A stretch of DNA of 64,000 nucleotides, taken from positions 4,836,001-4,900,000 of the forward strand of contig NZ_CP007044.2 of the NCBI RefSeq assembly GCF_000520015.2. The letters run 5' to 3'. Shown one piece after another: positions 50,040 through 60,519 of this stretch (positions within the stretch are counted from its first letter, which is position 1; each line of letters starts with the position of its first letter). The notes beneath the pieces are model-generated. The model was not told the origin of the DNA and searched no databases. It worked only from the letters and a program-made list of their open reading frames with translations. The translations under genes were made by a program, and so were the position numbers. The DNA is from Chania multitudinisentens RB-25. Lineage in GTDB: Bacteria; Pseudomonadota; Gammaproteobacteria; Enterobacterales; Enterobacteriaceae.

Positions 50040-50444
50040 TACCGTCTCCTAATAGAAATTGCCTTGGCGCCATTACCTGTCGATTCTACTTTAGAACGCT
50101 TACCATGACCACGTTCAAACAATCCACAGGCTCCACGCCAATAAATCCGACGGCGTGATCATCAAAACAGCCCATACTGTTGTAAAAATTGGGGGGCCAC
50201 AGACAGAATTTCAAGCCCGATGGACGATTTTTATCGGCATCCCTGTGTGGCAAAGTCACGATGGCAAATTTTATACGCCACCTTGCAGCCCATCACAAAA
50301 TAAATATAGTGCATATTGCCACAGTTAACCTGAGATTAATCAGTCACGTGGCAAAAGAAAAGCCCGTAACCTGAGTTACGGGCTTCCCACCACAGAGGGT
50401 GGCGCCACAGACACAACCTGCTACACCACGATATTCAACCAGCA
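50040..50444. other. Spacer between tig and clpP
   Basis: 405 bases. It contains the tig terminator at 50360-50385 and presumably the clpP promoters; no conserved gene and no recognisable operator were found. Confidence 0.5.
50360..50385 (-). terminator. tig terminator
   Basis: 11-bp stem AAGCCCGTAAC/GTTACGGGCTT with 4-nt loop, followed on the minus strand by TTCTTTTGCC. Confidence 0.85.
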
Positions 50445-51749
50445 TTACGCCTGTGGATTTTGGTTCATCAGTTCGCTGAACGTCGTGGCTTTTTCAGACA
50501 CTTTGGCTTTTTCCAACAAAGCTTCAACCGCTTGTTCTTCCAGTGCCACGTTACGCATGTTGTTCATCAGCTCTTTGTTCTTGCTGTAGAACTCAATAAC
50601 TTCGCTAGGATCTTCGTAAGCGGAAGCCATTTCTTCGATCAGGGTTTTAACGCGGGCTTCGTCAGCTTTCAGCTCGTTGGTGCTGATCACTTCGCCCAAC
50701 AGCAGGCCGACAACAACGCGGCGTTTAGCCTGCTCTTCGAACAGTTCACGCGGCAGTTCCAGCGCTTGCTTCTCGTTGCCGCCAAAACGCTGTGCAGCCT
50801 GACGGCGCAGAACGTCGATCTCACCGTCGATCAGCGCAGCAGGCACGTCGATTTCGTTAGCACTGACCAGGCCATCGATAGCCTGAGACTTGATGCGGTT
50901 ACGCACGGCGCCTTTCAACTCGCGCTCCATGTTTTTACGCACTTCAGCACGCAAGCCTTCAACAGAACCATCCGCCACACCGAAGCGTTTGATGAATTCT
51001 TCCGTCAATTCTGGCAGTTCGCGCTCTTCAACTTTTTTCAGCACGATAGCGAATTTGGCCGCTTTACCTTTCAGATTTTCTGCGTGGTAATCGTCTGGGA
51101 AATTAACGTCGATGGTGAATTCTTCACCCGCTTTATGCCCTACCAACCCGTCTTCGAAACCAGGGATCATACGGCCTTGGCCCATCGCCAGCACGAAGTC
51201 GGATGATTTACCACCGTCGAACTCTTCACCATCAATAGAACCCGTGAAATCAACGGTCACACGATCTTCAGCGGTAACGGCCCGGTCAGCGTCTTTCCAG
51301 GTTGCCTGCTGCTTACGCAGGGTATCCAGCATGGTGTCAACATCAGCGTCGTTAACATCAACCACCGGTTTTTCAACTTCGATGTTCTCCAGGCCTTTCA
51401 ACTCGACCTCGGGATACACTTCAAACTCAACCGCAAAAGCGAAATCTGCGCCTTCTTTATATTCGCCCGGTACGTATTTTGGTGCGCCAGCCGGGTTAAT
51501 TTTTTCTTTGATGATGGCGTCAACAAAGTTGCGCTGCATCAAGTCACCCAGCACATCCTGACGAACAGAAGCACCATAACGCTGTTCAACGATGTTCATC
51601 GGCACTTTGCCTTTACGGAAACCGTCGATACGTACGCTTTTCGCTGCGTTGATCAGTTCTTTCTTCACCGCTTGATTGATAACATCAGCGGGAACAGTAA
51701 TAGAGAGACGGCGCCCAAGGCCTTGAGTGGTTTCTACTGAAACTTGCAT
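50445..51749 (-). CDS. tig: Trigger factor
   Basis: 434 residues (E. coli 432). Ribosome-docking motif [17 protein letters not shown] near residue 45, FKBP-type prolyl isomerase domain around residues 155-240 ([20 protein letters not shown]), and the long helical C-terminal chaperone arms. It binds nascent chains at the ribosome exit. Precedes clpP as in E. coli. Confidence 0.97.
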   Translation of the reverse strand: MQVSVETTQGLGRRLSITVPADVINQAVKKELINAAKSVRIDGFRKGKVPMNIVEQRYGASVRQDVLGDLMQRNFVDAIIKEKINPAGAPKYVPGEYKEGADFAFAVEFEVYPEVELKGLENIEVEKPVVDVNDADVDTMLDTLRKQQATWKDADRAVTAEDRVTVDFTGSIDGEEFDGGKSSDFVLAMGQGRMIPGFEDGLVGHKAGEEFTIDVNFPDDYHAENLKGKAAKFAIVLKKVEERELPELTEEFIKRFGVADGSVEGLRAEVRKNMERELKGAVRNRIKSQAIDGLVSANEIDVPAALIDGEIDVLRRQAAQRFGGNEKQALELPRELFEEQAKRRVVVGLLLGEVISTNELKADEARVKTLIEEMASAYEDPSEVIEFYSKNKELMNNMRNVALEEQAVEALLEKAKVSEKATTFSELMNQNPQA

Positions 51750-52114
51750 CTTGTTACCTCAAAAAAATCACAGTGCTCGGTCAACTCCGTTCCAAGAACC
51801 AGGACGGCTATTATAGAACCGAGTTCCCTGATGTCAGAAGCGTCCCGAAACCATTCTGGAAAAATAAGACGCGACATTATAGCGACGCATGCGTAGCGAG
51901 TCGAGGATGACAAGGCGGCACTGGCACGTTAAAACTCACATTTTTACCGATTTCTCGCCCAGACACCTGCGAACCCAACCCGATCATAGCTACATTCCAC
52001 ATCAGCTGTAGTCGTCATCAAAAACAGCAACGGCCCGCAGGCCGTTGCAAAATTCGTCTGTAGTAATACCTTAAATCACGGTTACAGTTCCACTGATACC
52101 GTAAATTTTAGGTA
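51750..52114. other. Spacer between bolA and tig
   Basis: 365 bases with the bolA terminator near 52027 and presumably the tig promoter; otherwise nothing identified. Confidence 0.45.
52015..52048 (-). terminator. bolA terminator
   Basis: 9-bp stem GCAACGGCC/GGCCGTTGC with loop of 4, followed on the minus strand by TGTTTTTGATG, 66 bases beyond bolA. Confidence 0.75.
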
Positions 52115-52429
52115 TCATGCCAACGTCCCTGCCCCACGACAGGGAGGAGAAGCCGGCACCGTATCCTGTAGCCCTTCCCATTCTTTAAGGGTATAGGTAT
52201 GCAACGCCAGTGCATGAACTCCATCCGCCAGTTCTTCTGCCACCACGGCATAAATTGAACGATGGCGTGTCAGAAAGCGCTCACCAACAAAACGATCGCT
52301 GACAATCACCACTTTAAAATGACTTTCAGAACCCGCTGGAACATTATGGCGATAACTTTCATCAACCACTTCCAGATGCGCGGGCCCAAATGCCGCCCTC
52401 AATTTTGTTTCTATTTGCTCGCGAATCAT
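52115..52429 (-). CDS. bolA: BolA-family transcription/iron-sulfur protein BolA
   Basis: 104 residues (E. coli 105). Core [20 protein letters not shown] and [17 protein letters not shown] with the helix-turn-helix-like KH-type fold; the invariant His of the family in HALALHTYT. It acts in stationary-phase morphology and, with monothiol glutaredoxin, in iron-sulfur handling. The tail after TLKEWEG is low-complexity and variable. Divergent from yajG. Confidence 0.93.
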   Translation of the reverse strand: MIREQIETKLRAAFGPAHLEVVDESYRHNVPAGSESHFKVVIVSDRFVGERFLTRHRSIYAVVAEELADGVHALALHTYTLKEWEGLQDTVPASPPCRGAGTLA

Positions 52430-52739
52430 AGGTTCTCCTTACAACGCTGGCAGACTATCATGATGCCCATTCAATTCAATATTAGCCGTTTCTGCCCTCA
52501 CAAGAATCTTCCTCTGGGTAAATTTCTCCACTTTGCGGGGCATAAAAACGCTAACCCTTGATAGACCTGTTGAGGTTTGTCTGATTGAATTGGCCCAAAA
52601 AGCCTGCTTTTATCCATGCTGAGTAAAAATTTATCACTCGGTTACGTTCAACGCTTCCTCCTGCTCGCGGCAGTGCTATGATGTCGGCAATCTATTATTA
52701 ACTCCATAGCTTAACCACGATTATTGATGAGACAGTAAT
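52430..52739. other. Divergent bolA/yajG promoter region
   Basis: 310 bases between divergent genes. No specific operator recognised; a GGTTGT-like and several AT-rich boxes exist but are not distinctive. Confidence 0.4.
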
Positions 52740-53318
52740 ATGCTAAAAAAACTTTGTCTTCCACTGCTGGCTGCATTGATGCTTGCCGGTTGTGTCACTA
52801 GCACCAATACGCTTAACATCACGCCCAAAATTGTCTTGCCTCAGCAAGACCCCACTCTGCAAGGCATCACCATCAGTATCAATGGTGCCGACCAGCGCAG
52901 GGATCAGGCCTTAGCGAAGGTGAACCGTGATGGCCAGTTGATTACCTTAACCCCTTCACGCGATCTACGTTTTTTGCTTCAGGAAGTGCTTGAGAAACAA
53001 ATGGGCGCCCGTGGTTATATGATTGGCCCAGCCGGTGCCGTGGAACTGCAAATTGTGGTGAACAATCTGTTTGCCGACGTCTCCGAAGGCAATCTGCGCT
53101 ACAACATCACGACCAAAGCGGATATTTCCATCATCGCTCAAGCGAAGAACGGCAATAAGCAGGTAAAAAACTACCGTTCTACCTATAACGTTCAGGGTGC
53201 CTTTACCGCAACCAACGATAAAATCACTAATGCGGTTAACACCGTGCTGGGTGATGTCATTGCCGATATGGCACAAGACACCAGCGTCAGCGAATTCATC
53301 AAGCAAAACGCCCGTTAA
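52740..53318 (+). CDS. yajG: Lipoprotein YajG
   Basis: 192 residues (E. coli 192). Lipobox LAGC at residues 15-18 after MLKKLCLPLLAALM; mature protein with NITPKIVLPQQDPTLQG and a C-terminal region FTATNDKITNAVNTVLGDVI. An outer-membrane lipoprotein of the DUF/YajG family with no firm function. It stands upstream of ampG on the same strand, with a repeat copy between. Confidence 0.93.
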   Translation: MLKKLCLPLLAALMLAGCVTSTNTLNITPKIVLPQQDPTLQGITISINGADQRRDQALAKVNRDGQLITLTPSRDLRFLLQEVLEKQMGARGYMIGPAGAVELQIVVNNLFADVSEGNLRYNITTKADISIIAQAKNGNKQVKNYRSTYNVQGAFTATNDKITNAVNTVLGDVIADMAQDTSVSEFIKQNAR

Positions 53319-53324
53319 TCAGTT

Positions 53325-53430
53325 ATTACCTAAAATAATTCGAGTTGCAGAAAGGCGGTGACGCTACGAAGCCCTCAAAAGGCCGAGTAATAAAGTCAGC
53401 GGTTCTGCAACTTGAAACATAGCGGGTAAC
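53325..53430. repeat. Dispersed repeat, copy D
   Basis: 106 bp between yajG and ampG. Inverted ends ATTACCTAAAATAATTCGAG and TTGAAACATAGCGGGTAAC, with GTTGCAG/CTGCAAC just inside. Shorter centre than copy B, lacking the internal palindrome. Confidence 0.65.
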
Positions 53431-53476
53431 GTGCTTTGCGCTGCCTGAGTTCCCAGGCAGTGCAGACAAGGATCTC

Positions 53477-54955
53477 ATGCCAAAACAGTATCTGAGTATC
53501 TTCACCCAACGTAACTCCATCATGCTATTGGTGCTGGGCTTTGCCTCGGGGTTACCGTTAGCATTGACCTCCGGCACACTACAAGCCTGGATGACCGTTG
53601 AAAATATCGATCTGAAAACCATCGGGATCTTCTCGCTGGTAGGTCAGGCCTATGTCTTCAAATTCCTGTGGTCACCGTTTATGGATCGCTACACGCCCTC
53701 ATTTCTTGGGCGGCGGCGTGGTTGGCTATTAATCAGCCAGTTATTGTTGGTGATCGCTATTGCTGCCATGGGGTTGATGAACCCGGCTCAGCATTTATGG
53801 TGGCTGGCAGCGCTGGCCGTGTTAGTGGCATTTTGTTCTGCCTCACAAGATATTGTTTTTGATGCCTATAAAACCGATCTGCTGGCGGCAGAGGAACGCG
53901 GCGCGGGTGCTGCTGTGTCAGTTCTGGGTTATCGGCTGGCAATGCTGGTTTCCGGCGGCTTGGCCCTGTGGTTGGCAGATCGTTACTTAGGCTGGCAGGC
54001 AACTTACTGGTTAATGGCCGGGTTGATGCTAATCGGCATTGTTGCCACGCTGATGGCCCCTGAGCCGGATAACAGTATTCCCGCACCACGTACCATGGAG
54101 CAGGCGATAGCTGCGCCGTTACGAGACTTCTTTGCACGTAATAACGCCTGGCTGATCCTCTTGTTGATTGTGATGTACAAATTGGGCGATGCCTTTGCTG
54201 GCAGCCTGAGCACCACTTTTCTCATCCGTGGCGTAGGTTTTGATGCCGGGGAAGTCGGGTTGATAAACAAGACGCTCGGGTTGTTTGCTACCATCATTGG
54301 CGCTTTGTTCGGTGGCATCTTGATGCAACGTTTGACGTTGTTTCGAGCTTTGATGTGGTTTGGTATTCTGCAAGCGGTGTCCAATATCGGTTACTGGATA
54401 TTGGCGGTTACCGATAAAAACATCATCACCATGGGCAGCGCCATCTTTTTGGAAAACCTGTGCGGTGGCATGGGTACCGCAGCGTTTGTTGCCCTGCTGA
54501 TGACGCTATGCAACAAATCCTTTTCAGCGACTCAATTTGCCCTGCTCTCGGCGCTTTCCGCCGTTGGGCGAGTCTACGTAGGCCCGATTGCTGGCTGGTT
54601 TGTTGAAGCCCACGGCTGGCCATTGTTTTATCTATTTTCTATTGTTGCAGCCTTACCTGGCTTGCTGTTGCTGATTATTTGCCGCCAAACGTTGGAATAC
54701 ACCCAGAAAACCGGCAATTTCATGCCACGTACCGAATTCCGCCAAACTTATTATTGGGCGCTACGGTTGTTACTCGCCGGTTGTTCACTGCTCGGCTTGT
54801 GGCTTATCCTGTTGATTACCAATGCTATTGGCTGGACCCAGTGGCCAAATCTTGCCGTTCTGATACTGCAAACCGGCGCAATGCTGAGCCTGGTTGGCGT
54901 TGTGATCGGCAGCCTGCTGGACTATCTTGCTCTCCGCCGCACACAATTAGCCTGA
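53477..54955 (+). CDS. ampG: Muropeptide permease AmpG
   Basis: 492 residues (E. coli 491). MFS transporter that imports anhydro-muropeptides for cell-wall recycling and beta-lactamase induction. Helices with FASGLPLALTSGTLQAWM, the acidic FLWSPFMDRYTPSFLGRRRG loop and QDIVFDAYKTDLL are conserved. Starts 46 bases after repeat copy D. Confidence 0.95.
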   Translation: MPKQYLSIFTQRNSIMLLVLGFASGLPLALTSGTLQAWMTVENIDLKTIGIFSLVGQAYVFKFLWSPFMDRYTPSFLGRRRGWLLISQLLLVIAIAAMGLMNPAQHLWWLAALAVLVAFCSASQDIVFDAYKTDLLAAEERGAGAAVSVLGYRLAMLVSGGLALWLADRYLGWQATYWLMAGLMLIGIVATLMAPEPDNSIPAPRTMEQAIAAPLRDFFARNNAWLILLLIVMYKLGDAFAGSLSTTFLIRGVGFDAGEVGLINKTLGLFATIIGALFGGILMQRLTLFRALMWFGILQAVSNIGYWILAVTDKNIITMGSAIFLENLCGGMGTAAFVALLMTLCNKSFSATQFALLSALSAVGRVYVGPIAGWFVEAHGWPLFYLFSIVAALPGLLLLIICRQTLEYTQKTGNFMPRTEFRQTYYWALRLLLAGCSLLGLWLILLITNAIGWTQWPNLAVLILQTGAMLSLVGVVIGSLLDYLALRRTQLA

Positions 54956-54957
54956 TC

Positions 54958-54988
54958 TTTATCGGCTGACTAAATATCAGCCGATAAA
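54958..54988 (+). terminator. ampG terminator
   Basis: 12-bp arms TTTATCGGCTGA/TCAGCCGATAAA with a 7-nt loop, 3 bases after the ampG stop; no pure T-run follows. Confidence 0.7.
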
Positions 54989-55394
54989 ATACATCAGAAA
55001 AATGAATTTATTTCGTCGAAAAAATAATACCGCCACGAAAATTATTTTTTATCCGAGTAAAACACTCGGAAATAAAATTAAATTTACCCATAAAGAACAA
55101 TTATTTTACATTAAATAAACTTTTTCCCTCATATTTAAAATCGGAAAGTTTATCGGTATCACCCAGCATGCCATTGGTTTTCCTTAACATACTGCTTACC
55201 CGGCTCGATTCAGCTCGCCAACATATTGTAGTCATTGGTAAATTGTCACCAGGCGTTACATCTGTGACACCCTTAACAGAAAGAGCCGACAAGGCACTGA
55301 CTCTTCCTTAAGTATGTTTACAGTACTGCAACCTTCCCGTAAAATGCCCGCACACATGAAACGACAATAGAGCCTTTGTAATTGGGGTCGTTAG
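54989..55394. other. AT-rich upstream region of cyoA
   Basis: About 400 bases holding the cyo promoter region, the start of which is strongly AT-rich. Control by ArcA, Fnr and Fur is known in E. coli, but I could not place a site with confidence. A 63-codon minus-strand frame is not supported. Confidence 0.45.
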
Positions 55395-56330
55395 ATGAGA
55401 CTTAAGAAATACAATAAAAGTATTGGGATATTATCCTTAATTGTAGCAACGGTAATGCTCAGTGGCTGCGATATGGTTTTAATGAATCCCAAAGGTGCAA
55501 TAGGTGTTGAACAACGTAGACTGATTCTTACTGCAATCGGTTTAATGTTGATCGTAGTCATTCCGGTTATTTTCATGGCATTCGCTTTTGCCTGGAAATT
55601 CCGAGCCTCCAACAAAGAGGCTAAGTACACACCTAATTGGTCACACTCCAACAAGATTGAAGCGGTTGTCTGGACCATTCCAATCATTATCATCGCCATT
55701 CTTGGCACCATTACCTGGAAAACAACCCACGCACTGGATCCTTACAAGCCGATTGTCACTGACAAGAAGCCGATGACGATCGAAGTGGTATCGTTGGACT
55801 GGAAATGGTTGTTCATTTATCCGGAGCAAGGTATCGCCACCGTCAATGAACTTGCCTTCCCGAAGGATGTTCCTGTCGAATTCAAAATCACGTCTAATTC
55901 GGTAATGAACTCGTTCTTCATTCCCCAGCTAGGCGGGCAGATTTATGCGATGGCCGGAATGCAGACCAAACTTCACCTGATCGGTAACGAGGCTGGCCAA
56001 TACAAAGGTATTTCCAGTAGTTACAGTGGTCAGGGGTTCTCCGGTATGAAATTCACTGCCATTGTTACTCCAACCGAAGGTGACTTTGATCAGTGGGTAG
56101 CCAAGGTGAAGGCATCGCCTAATACCCTTAACACCATCAGCGATTTTAACAAACTGGCAGAACCGAGTGAAAACAACCCGGTTGCATACTTCTCCAGTGT
56201 CAAACCGAATTTGTTCAAAGAGACTATTGCCAAATTCATGGGTGATATGCACATGCCGCACGGCGCAACTGCGCATGCAGGCATGGATATGAGCCAGAGC
56301 GAACATGCTCACACCGGAGCCGAGGAATAA
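55395..56330 (+). CDS. cyoA: Cytochrome bo3 ubiquinol oxidase subunit II
   Basis: 311 residues (E. coli 315). Lipoprotein signal with lipobox LSGC near residue 25, two membrane helices, and a cupredoxin domain ([38 protein letters not shown]). As in all quinol oxidases, copper-A ligands are absent. The tail is His/Met-rich. First gene of cyoABCDE; cyoB starts 4 bases after its stop. Confidence 0.96.
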   Translation: MRLKKYNKSIGILSLIVATVMLSGCDMVLMNPKGAIGVEQRRLILTAIGLMLIVVIPVIFMAFAFAWKFRASNKEAKYTPNWSHSNKIEAVVWTIPIIIIAILGTITWKTTHALDPYKPIVTDKKPMTIEVVSLDWKWLFIYPEQGIATVNELAFPKDVPVEFKITSNSVMNSFFIPQLGGQIYAMAGMQTKLHLIGNEAGQYKGISSSYSGQGFSGMKFTAIVTPTEGDFDQWVAKVKASPNTLNTISDFNKLAEPSENNPVAYFSSVKPNLFKETIAKFMGDMHMPHGATAHAGMDMSQSEHAHTGAEE

Positions 56331-56334
56331 TCTG

Positions 56335-58326
56335 ATGTTGGGAAAATTAACACTTGATGCGGTTCCGTTTCATGAACCGATCGTCATGGTCACCGTTGCC
56401 GCAATCATTATTGGCGGCCTGGCATTGCTGGCGCTGATAACCTATTTAGGCAAATGGAAATGGCTGTGGAGTGAATGGCTGACCTCTGTCGACCATAAAA
56501 AAATCGGTATCATGTATATCATCGTGGCTATCGTTATGCTACTGCGTGGTTTTGCTGATGCCATCATGATGCGTAGCCAGCAAGCTCTTGCGTCTGCTGG
56601 TGAAGCCGGGTTCCTGCCGCCCCACCACTACGACCAGATCTTTACCGCCCACGGCGTTATCATGATCTTCTTCATGGCAATGCCTTTTGTGGTCGGCCTG
56701 ATGAACGTTGTCGTGCCGTTGCAGATTGGTGCGCGTGACGTTGCCTTCCCGTTCCTGAACTCGCTGAGTTTCTGGTTCTTCGTGGTCGGTGTCGTTCTGA
56801 TCAACATCTCTCTGGGGGTGGGTGAGTTTGCACAGACGGGTTGGTTGGCGTATCCACCGCTTTCAGGTAAAGAATACAGCCCTGGAGTGGGAGTCGATTA
56901 CTGGATCTGGAGCCTGCAGATATCCGGTCTGGGAACGCTGTTGACCGGTGTCAACTTCTTCGCCACGATTCTGAAGATGCGCGCCCCTGGCATGCCTATG
57001 ATGAAGATGCCAGTATTCACCTGGGCAGCGTTGTGCACCAACGTACTGATCATTGTTTCGTTCCCAATTCTGACCGTAAGCATCGCGTTGCTGACCCTGG
57101 ATCGTTATCTGGGTACCCATTTCTTTACCAATGATATGGGCGGCAACATGATGATGTACATCAACCTGATTTGGGCCTGGGGCCACCCAGAGGTGTATAT
57201 CCTGGTTCTGCCAGTATTCGGTGTGTTCTCCGAAGTAACAGCCACCTTCTCGAAGAAACGCCTGTTTGGCTATACCTCACTGGTATGGGCAACGATTGCA
57301 ATTACCATTCTGTCGTTCATCGTCTGGCTGCACCACTTCTTTACCATGGGCTCCGGCGCGAACGTCAACGCTTTCTTTGGTATCGCCACTATGATTATTT
57401 CCATCCCAACCGGGGTGAAAATCTTCAACTGGCTGTTTACCATGTATCAAGGCCGCATCCAGTTTAACTCTGCGATGCTGTGGACCGTTGGCTTCATCAT
57501 CACCTTCTCCGTCGGTGGGATGACCGGTGTTCTGCTGGCAGTACCCGGTGCTAACTTCGTCCTGCACAACAGCCTGTTCCTGATAGCCCATTTCCATAAC
57601 GTGATTATTGGTGGTGTGGTGTTTGGTTGCTTTGCAGGTCTGACTTACTGGTTCCCTAAATCGTTCGGTTTCCGCCTGAATGAAACCTGGGGTATCCGCG
57701 CATTCTGGTTCTGGATCATCGGTTTCTTCATTGCCTTTATGCCGCTGTATGTCTTGGGCTTTATGGGGATGACACGCCGTCTTAGCCAGGATATCAACCC
57801 AGAATTCCACCTGATGTTGCTGGTTGCTGCCGGTGGTGCCGTTCTGATCGCCTGCGGTATTCTGTGCCAGTTGATTCAGATCTTCGTCAGTATCCGCGAT
57901 CGTGAGCAAAACCGTGATCTGACCGGCGACCCATGGGGTGCCCGTACTCTGGAGTGGTCAACATCTTCCCCTCCTCCGTTCTACAACTTCGCTGTTGTAC
58001 CAGAAATTCATGATCGTGACGCTTTCTGGGACATGAAAGAAAAAGGCGAGGCATACAAGAAACCAGCTCAATACGCTCCGATTCATATGCCGAAGAATAC
58101 TGGTGCAGGTGTCATTATCTCTGCCTTCAGTTTGGTATTTGGCTTCGCGATGATCTGGGAAATCTGGTGGATGGCGATTGCAGGCTTTGTCGGCATGATC
58201 GTTGTCTGGATTGCCAAGAGCTTCGATGAAGATGTTGATTACTATGTGCAGGTTGATGAAATCGAGCGCATTGAAAACCAACGTTATGAACAAATCAGCA
58301 AAGCAGGCGTGAAACATGTCAACTGA
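56335..58326 (+). CDS. cyoB: Cytochrome bo3 ubiquinol oxidase subunit I
   Basis: 663 residues, the E. coli length. Haem-copper oxidase core: haem ligand His in [15 protein letters not shown], copper-B His in [14 protein letters not shown] (cross-linked Tyr) and LHHFFTMG, and the second haem pair in [10 protein letters not shown]. The D-channel Asp and K-channel Lys regions are present. The start gives [15 protein letters not shown]; an earlier ATG would overlap cyoA further. cyoC overlaps its end. Confidence 0.97.
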   Translation: MLGKLTLDAVPFHEPIVMVTVAAIIIGGLALLALITYLGKWKWLWSEWLTSVDHKKIGIMYIIVAIVMLLRGFADAIMMRSQQALASAGEAGFLPPHHYDQIFTAHGVIMIFFMAMPFVVGLMNVVVPLQIGARDVAFPFLNSLSFWFFVVGVVLINISLGVGEFAQTGWLAYPPLSGKEYSPGVGVDYWIWSLQISGLGTLLTGVNFFATILKMRAPGMPMMKMPVFTWAALCTNVLIIVSFPILTVSIALLTLDRYLGTHFFTNDMGGNMMMYINLIWAWGHPEVYILVLPVFGVFSEVTATFSKKRLFGYTSLVWATIAITILSFIVWLHHFFTMGSGANVNAFFGIATMIISIPTGVKIFNWLFTMYQGRIQFNSAMLWTVGFIITFSVGGMTGVLLAVPGANFVLHNSLFLIAHFHNVIIGGVVFGCFAGLTYWFPKSFGFRLNETWGIRAFWFWIIGFFIAFMPLYVLGFMGMTRRLSQDINPEFHLMLLVAAGGAVLIACGILCQLIQIFVSIRDREQNRDLTGDPWGARTLEWSTSSPPPFYNFAVVPEIHDRDAFWDMKEKGEAYKKPAQYAPIHMPKNTGAGVIISAFSLVFGFAMIWEIWWMAIAGFVGMIVVWIAKSFDEDVDYYVQVDEIERIENQRYEQISKAGVKHVN

Positions 58327-58930
58327 TATCCTGACTCAGCATAATACAGCCCATGCAGAGCATGGGCACCACGATGCAGGGGAAACCAAAGTCTTCGGAT
58401 TCTGGATCTACCTGATGAGCGACTGTATTTTGTTTGCGAGCTTGTTCGCAACTTATGCCGTCTTGGTGAATGGGACCGCGGGCGGTCCCTCAGGCAAGGA
58501 TATTTTTGACCTGAAGTTAGTTCTGGTTGAAACGTTCCTGCTGTTGTTCAGCTCCATCACCTATGGAATGGCGATGATCGGCATGAACAAAGGCCATGCA
58601 AGCAGCGTCAACCGCTGGTTGATGCTGACGTTCCTGTTTGGCTTTGGCTTCGTAGCGATTGAAGTTTATGAATTCCATCTTCTGATCAGCGAAGGCTTCG
58701 GCCCTGACCGCAGTGCGTTCCTGTCCAGCTATTTTGCTTTGGTAGGCACACACGGTATTCACGTCAGTGCAGGTCTGATCTGGCTGGTCGTTCTGATGAT
58801 TCAAGTGAGCAAACGCGGCCTGAATCCAACCAATAAAACCCGTCTGATGTGTCTGAGCCTGTTCTGGCACTTCTTGGATGTGGTCTGGATTTGTCTGTTT
58901 ACCGTTGTCTACCTGTTGGGGGTTATGTAA
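58316..58930 (+). CDS. cyoC: Cytochrome bo3 ubiquinol oxidase subunit III
   Basis: 204 residues, as in E. coli. Five helices ([60 protein letters not shown]). Overlaps cyoB by 11 bases and cyoD by one base (TAATG), so translation is coupled. Confidence 0.96.
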   Translation: MSTDILTQHNTAHAEHGHHDAGETKVFGFWIYLMSDCILFASLFATYAVLVNGTAGGPSGKDIFDLKLVLVETFLLLFSSITYGMAMIGMNKGHASSVNRWLMLTFLFGFGFVAIEVYEFHLLISEGFGPDRSAFLSSYFALVGTHGIHVSAGLIWLVVLMIQVSKRGLNPTNKTRLMCLSLFWHFLDVVWICLFTVVYLLGVM

Positions 58931-59265
58931 TGAGCCATTCATCCGAAACCTCTCACGGTGGCGCAAGCCACGGCAGCGTGAAGTCATACCTGACCGGCTT
59001 TATTCTGTCGATCATTCTCACGGTCATTCCATTTGCGATGGTGATGAGCGGTACTGCATCCCACGCCACTATTCTGGCGGTGGTCGTCGGTATGGCAGTT
59101 ATCCAGGTGATCGTTCACCTGGTTTACTTCCTGCACATGAACACATCATCAGAAGAACGCTGGAACCTGGTGGCATTGCTGTTCACCACTATGATCATCG
59201 GTATCGTTGTTGTGGGTTCACTCTGGATTATGTACAACCTCAACATCAATATGATGGTCGATTAA
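58930..59265 (+). CDS. cyoD: Cytochrome bo3 ubiquinol oxidase subunit IV
   Basis: 111 residues (E. coli 109). His/Ser-rich N-terminus, then three helices ([58 protein letters not shown]). Start fixed by the TAATG overlap with cyoC. Confidence 0.95.
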   Translation: MSHSSETSHGGASHGSVKSYLTGFILSIILTVIPFAMVMSGTASHATILAVVVGMAVIQVIVHLVYFLHMNTSSEERWNLVALLFTTMIIGIVVVGSLWIMYNLNINMMVD

Positions 59266-59282
59266 GAGCCGAGCCGTACGTG

Positions 59283-60173
59283 ATGATTAAGCAATACCTG
59301 CAAGTCACTAAACCAGGAATTATTTTCGGCAATTTAATTTCTGTCGTTGGGGGATTCCTGCTTGCTTCCAAAGGAAGCATCGACTATCCCCTGTTTCTCG
59401 CCACCCTGTTGGGTGTCTCGTTGGTGGTCGCCTCTGGTTGTGTATTTAACAATTACATTGACCGCGACATCGACAAGAAAATGGAGAGAACGAAGAATCG
59501 GGTGCTGGTAAAAGGCCTGATCGCGCCGAGTGTCACCCTGGTTTACGCTACCGTTTTAGGTGTTGTTGGCTTTGCACTGCTGTATATCGCTGCTAATCCG
59601 CTGGCCATGTGGCTGGCGGTGATGGGCTTCGTGGTTTATGTCGGCGTTTACAGCCTGTACATGAAACGTCATTCGGTATACGGCACGTTGATCGGCAGCC
59701 TGTCGGGCGCTGCGCCGCCGGTAATCGGTTACTGCGCCGTCACCAATGAGTTTGACACTGGGGCGTTGATCCTGCTGGCTATCTTTAGCCTGTGGCAGAT
59801 GCCGCATTCTTATGCGATCGCTATCTTCCGCTTTAAAGATTACCAAGCCGCTAACATTCCCGTTCTTCCCGTGGTGAAAGGTATTTCCGTCGCCAAAAAC
59901 CATATCACGGTCTATATTCTCGCGTTTATGATTGCGACGTTGATGCTGACGTTGAGCGGTTATGCGGGCTATAAATACCTGATCGTTGCTGCTGCGGTAA
60001 GCGTATGGTGGTTAGGGATGGCATTACGCGGTTACAAAACTGAAAATGACAGCGTTTGGGCACGCAAACTGTTTGTGTTCTCAATTGTTGCTATTACTTC
60101 GTTGAGCGTGATGATGTCTATCGACTTTAGTGCCAGTACTTCACCAGAAGTTCTGTTAACCCACGTCTGGTAA
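59283..60173 (+). CDS. cyoE: Protohaem IX farnesyltransferase (haem O synthase)
   Basis: 296 residues, the E. coli length. UbiA-type prenyltransferase: first Asp-rich motif [18 protein letters not shown] and second [20 protein letters not shown], with multiple membrane helices. It converts haem B (from HemH) to haem O for CyoB. A GTG one codon upstream (59280) would give MMIKQYLQ, resembling the E. coli MMFKQYLQ start; either is possible. Last gene of the operon, followed by a terminator. Confidence 0.95.
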   Translation: MIKQYLQVTKPGIIFGNLISVVGGFLLASKGSIDYPLFLATLLGVSLVVASGCVFNNYIDRDIDKKMERTKNRVLVKGLIAPSVTLVYATVLGVVGFALLYIAANPLAMWLAVMGFVVYVGVYSLYMKRHSVYGTLIGSLSGAAPPVIGYCAVTNEFDTGALILLAIFSLWQMPHSYAIAIFRFKDYQAANIPVLPVVKGISVAKNHITVYILAFMIATLMLTLSGYAGYKYLIVAAAVSVWWLGMALRGYKTENDSVWARKLFVFSIVAITSLSVMMSIDFSASTSPEVLLTHVW

Positions 60174-60192
60174 ACTCATGCGGTTATCTGTG

Positions 60193-60220
60193 AATGGGCC
60201 GCTCAGCGGCCCATTTTATT
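60193..60220 (+). terminator. cyoABCDE terminator
   Basis: 10-bp stem AATGGGCCGC/GCGGCCCATT with TCA loop followed by TTATTTG, 20 bases after cyoE. Confidence 0.8.
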
Positions 60221-60409
60221 TGTCTCGCAGAAAAGCCATTGAACGATAAAGATACCCCATAAATTTCAAATTGCGGATTGAAAAGCAAAAGAGATATCTG
60301 TTAAGCAACATTCGATTTACCCCTTCTGCCCCACACACTAAAATGATGCGGCTTATTAGACATTATTCCATCAGGTTTTCACTTTCCCTGAGCCTGAAGG
60401 AATAAGTTC

Positions 60410-60509
60410 TACACCCTAATGGCTTTCAAGCTGTGGTTCGTGAGTTAACCTTGGAACTGAGCGTGAACAGAGGTAGACAATAATGCAGCTTGAAAGACGA
60501 CGGGGATAT
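60410..60509. repeat. Dispersed repeat, copy E (yajR leader)
   Basis: 100 bp. Inverted ends TACACCCTAATGGCTTTCAAG and CTTGAAAGACGACGGGGATA; centre lacks the nested palindrome. Its right end touches the GAGG ribosome site of yajR at 60511, so the repeat forms most of the yajR 5' leader. Confidence 0.6.
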
Positions 60510-60519
60510 TGAGGTCACA

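Larger units (their letters stand above)
60174..60519. other. Spacer between cyoE and yajR
   Basis: 346 bases with the cyo terminator (60193-60215), an isolated half-repeat end at 60252 (ATACCCCATAAATTTCAAAT) and repeat copy E (60410-60509), which ends directly before the yajR ribosome site. Confidence 0.55.

Noticed and set aside
55101..55292. Minus-strand frame of 63 codons upstream of cyoA
   Set aside because: Located in the promoter region, without a ribosome site or similarity I recognise; unrelated to the cyo operon.
57277..57909. Frame of 210 codons opposite cyoB
   Set aside because: Shadow of cyoB; hydrophilic, His/Asp-rich and without any family features.
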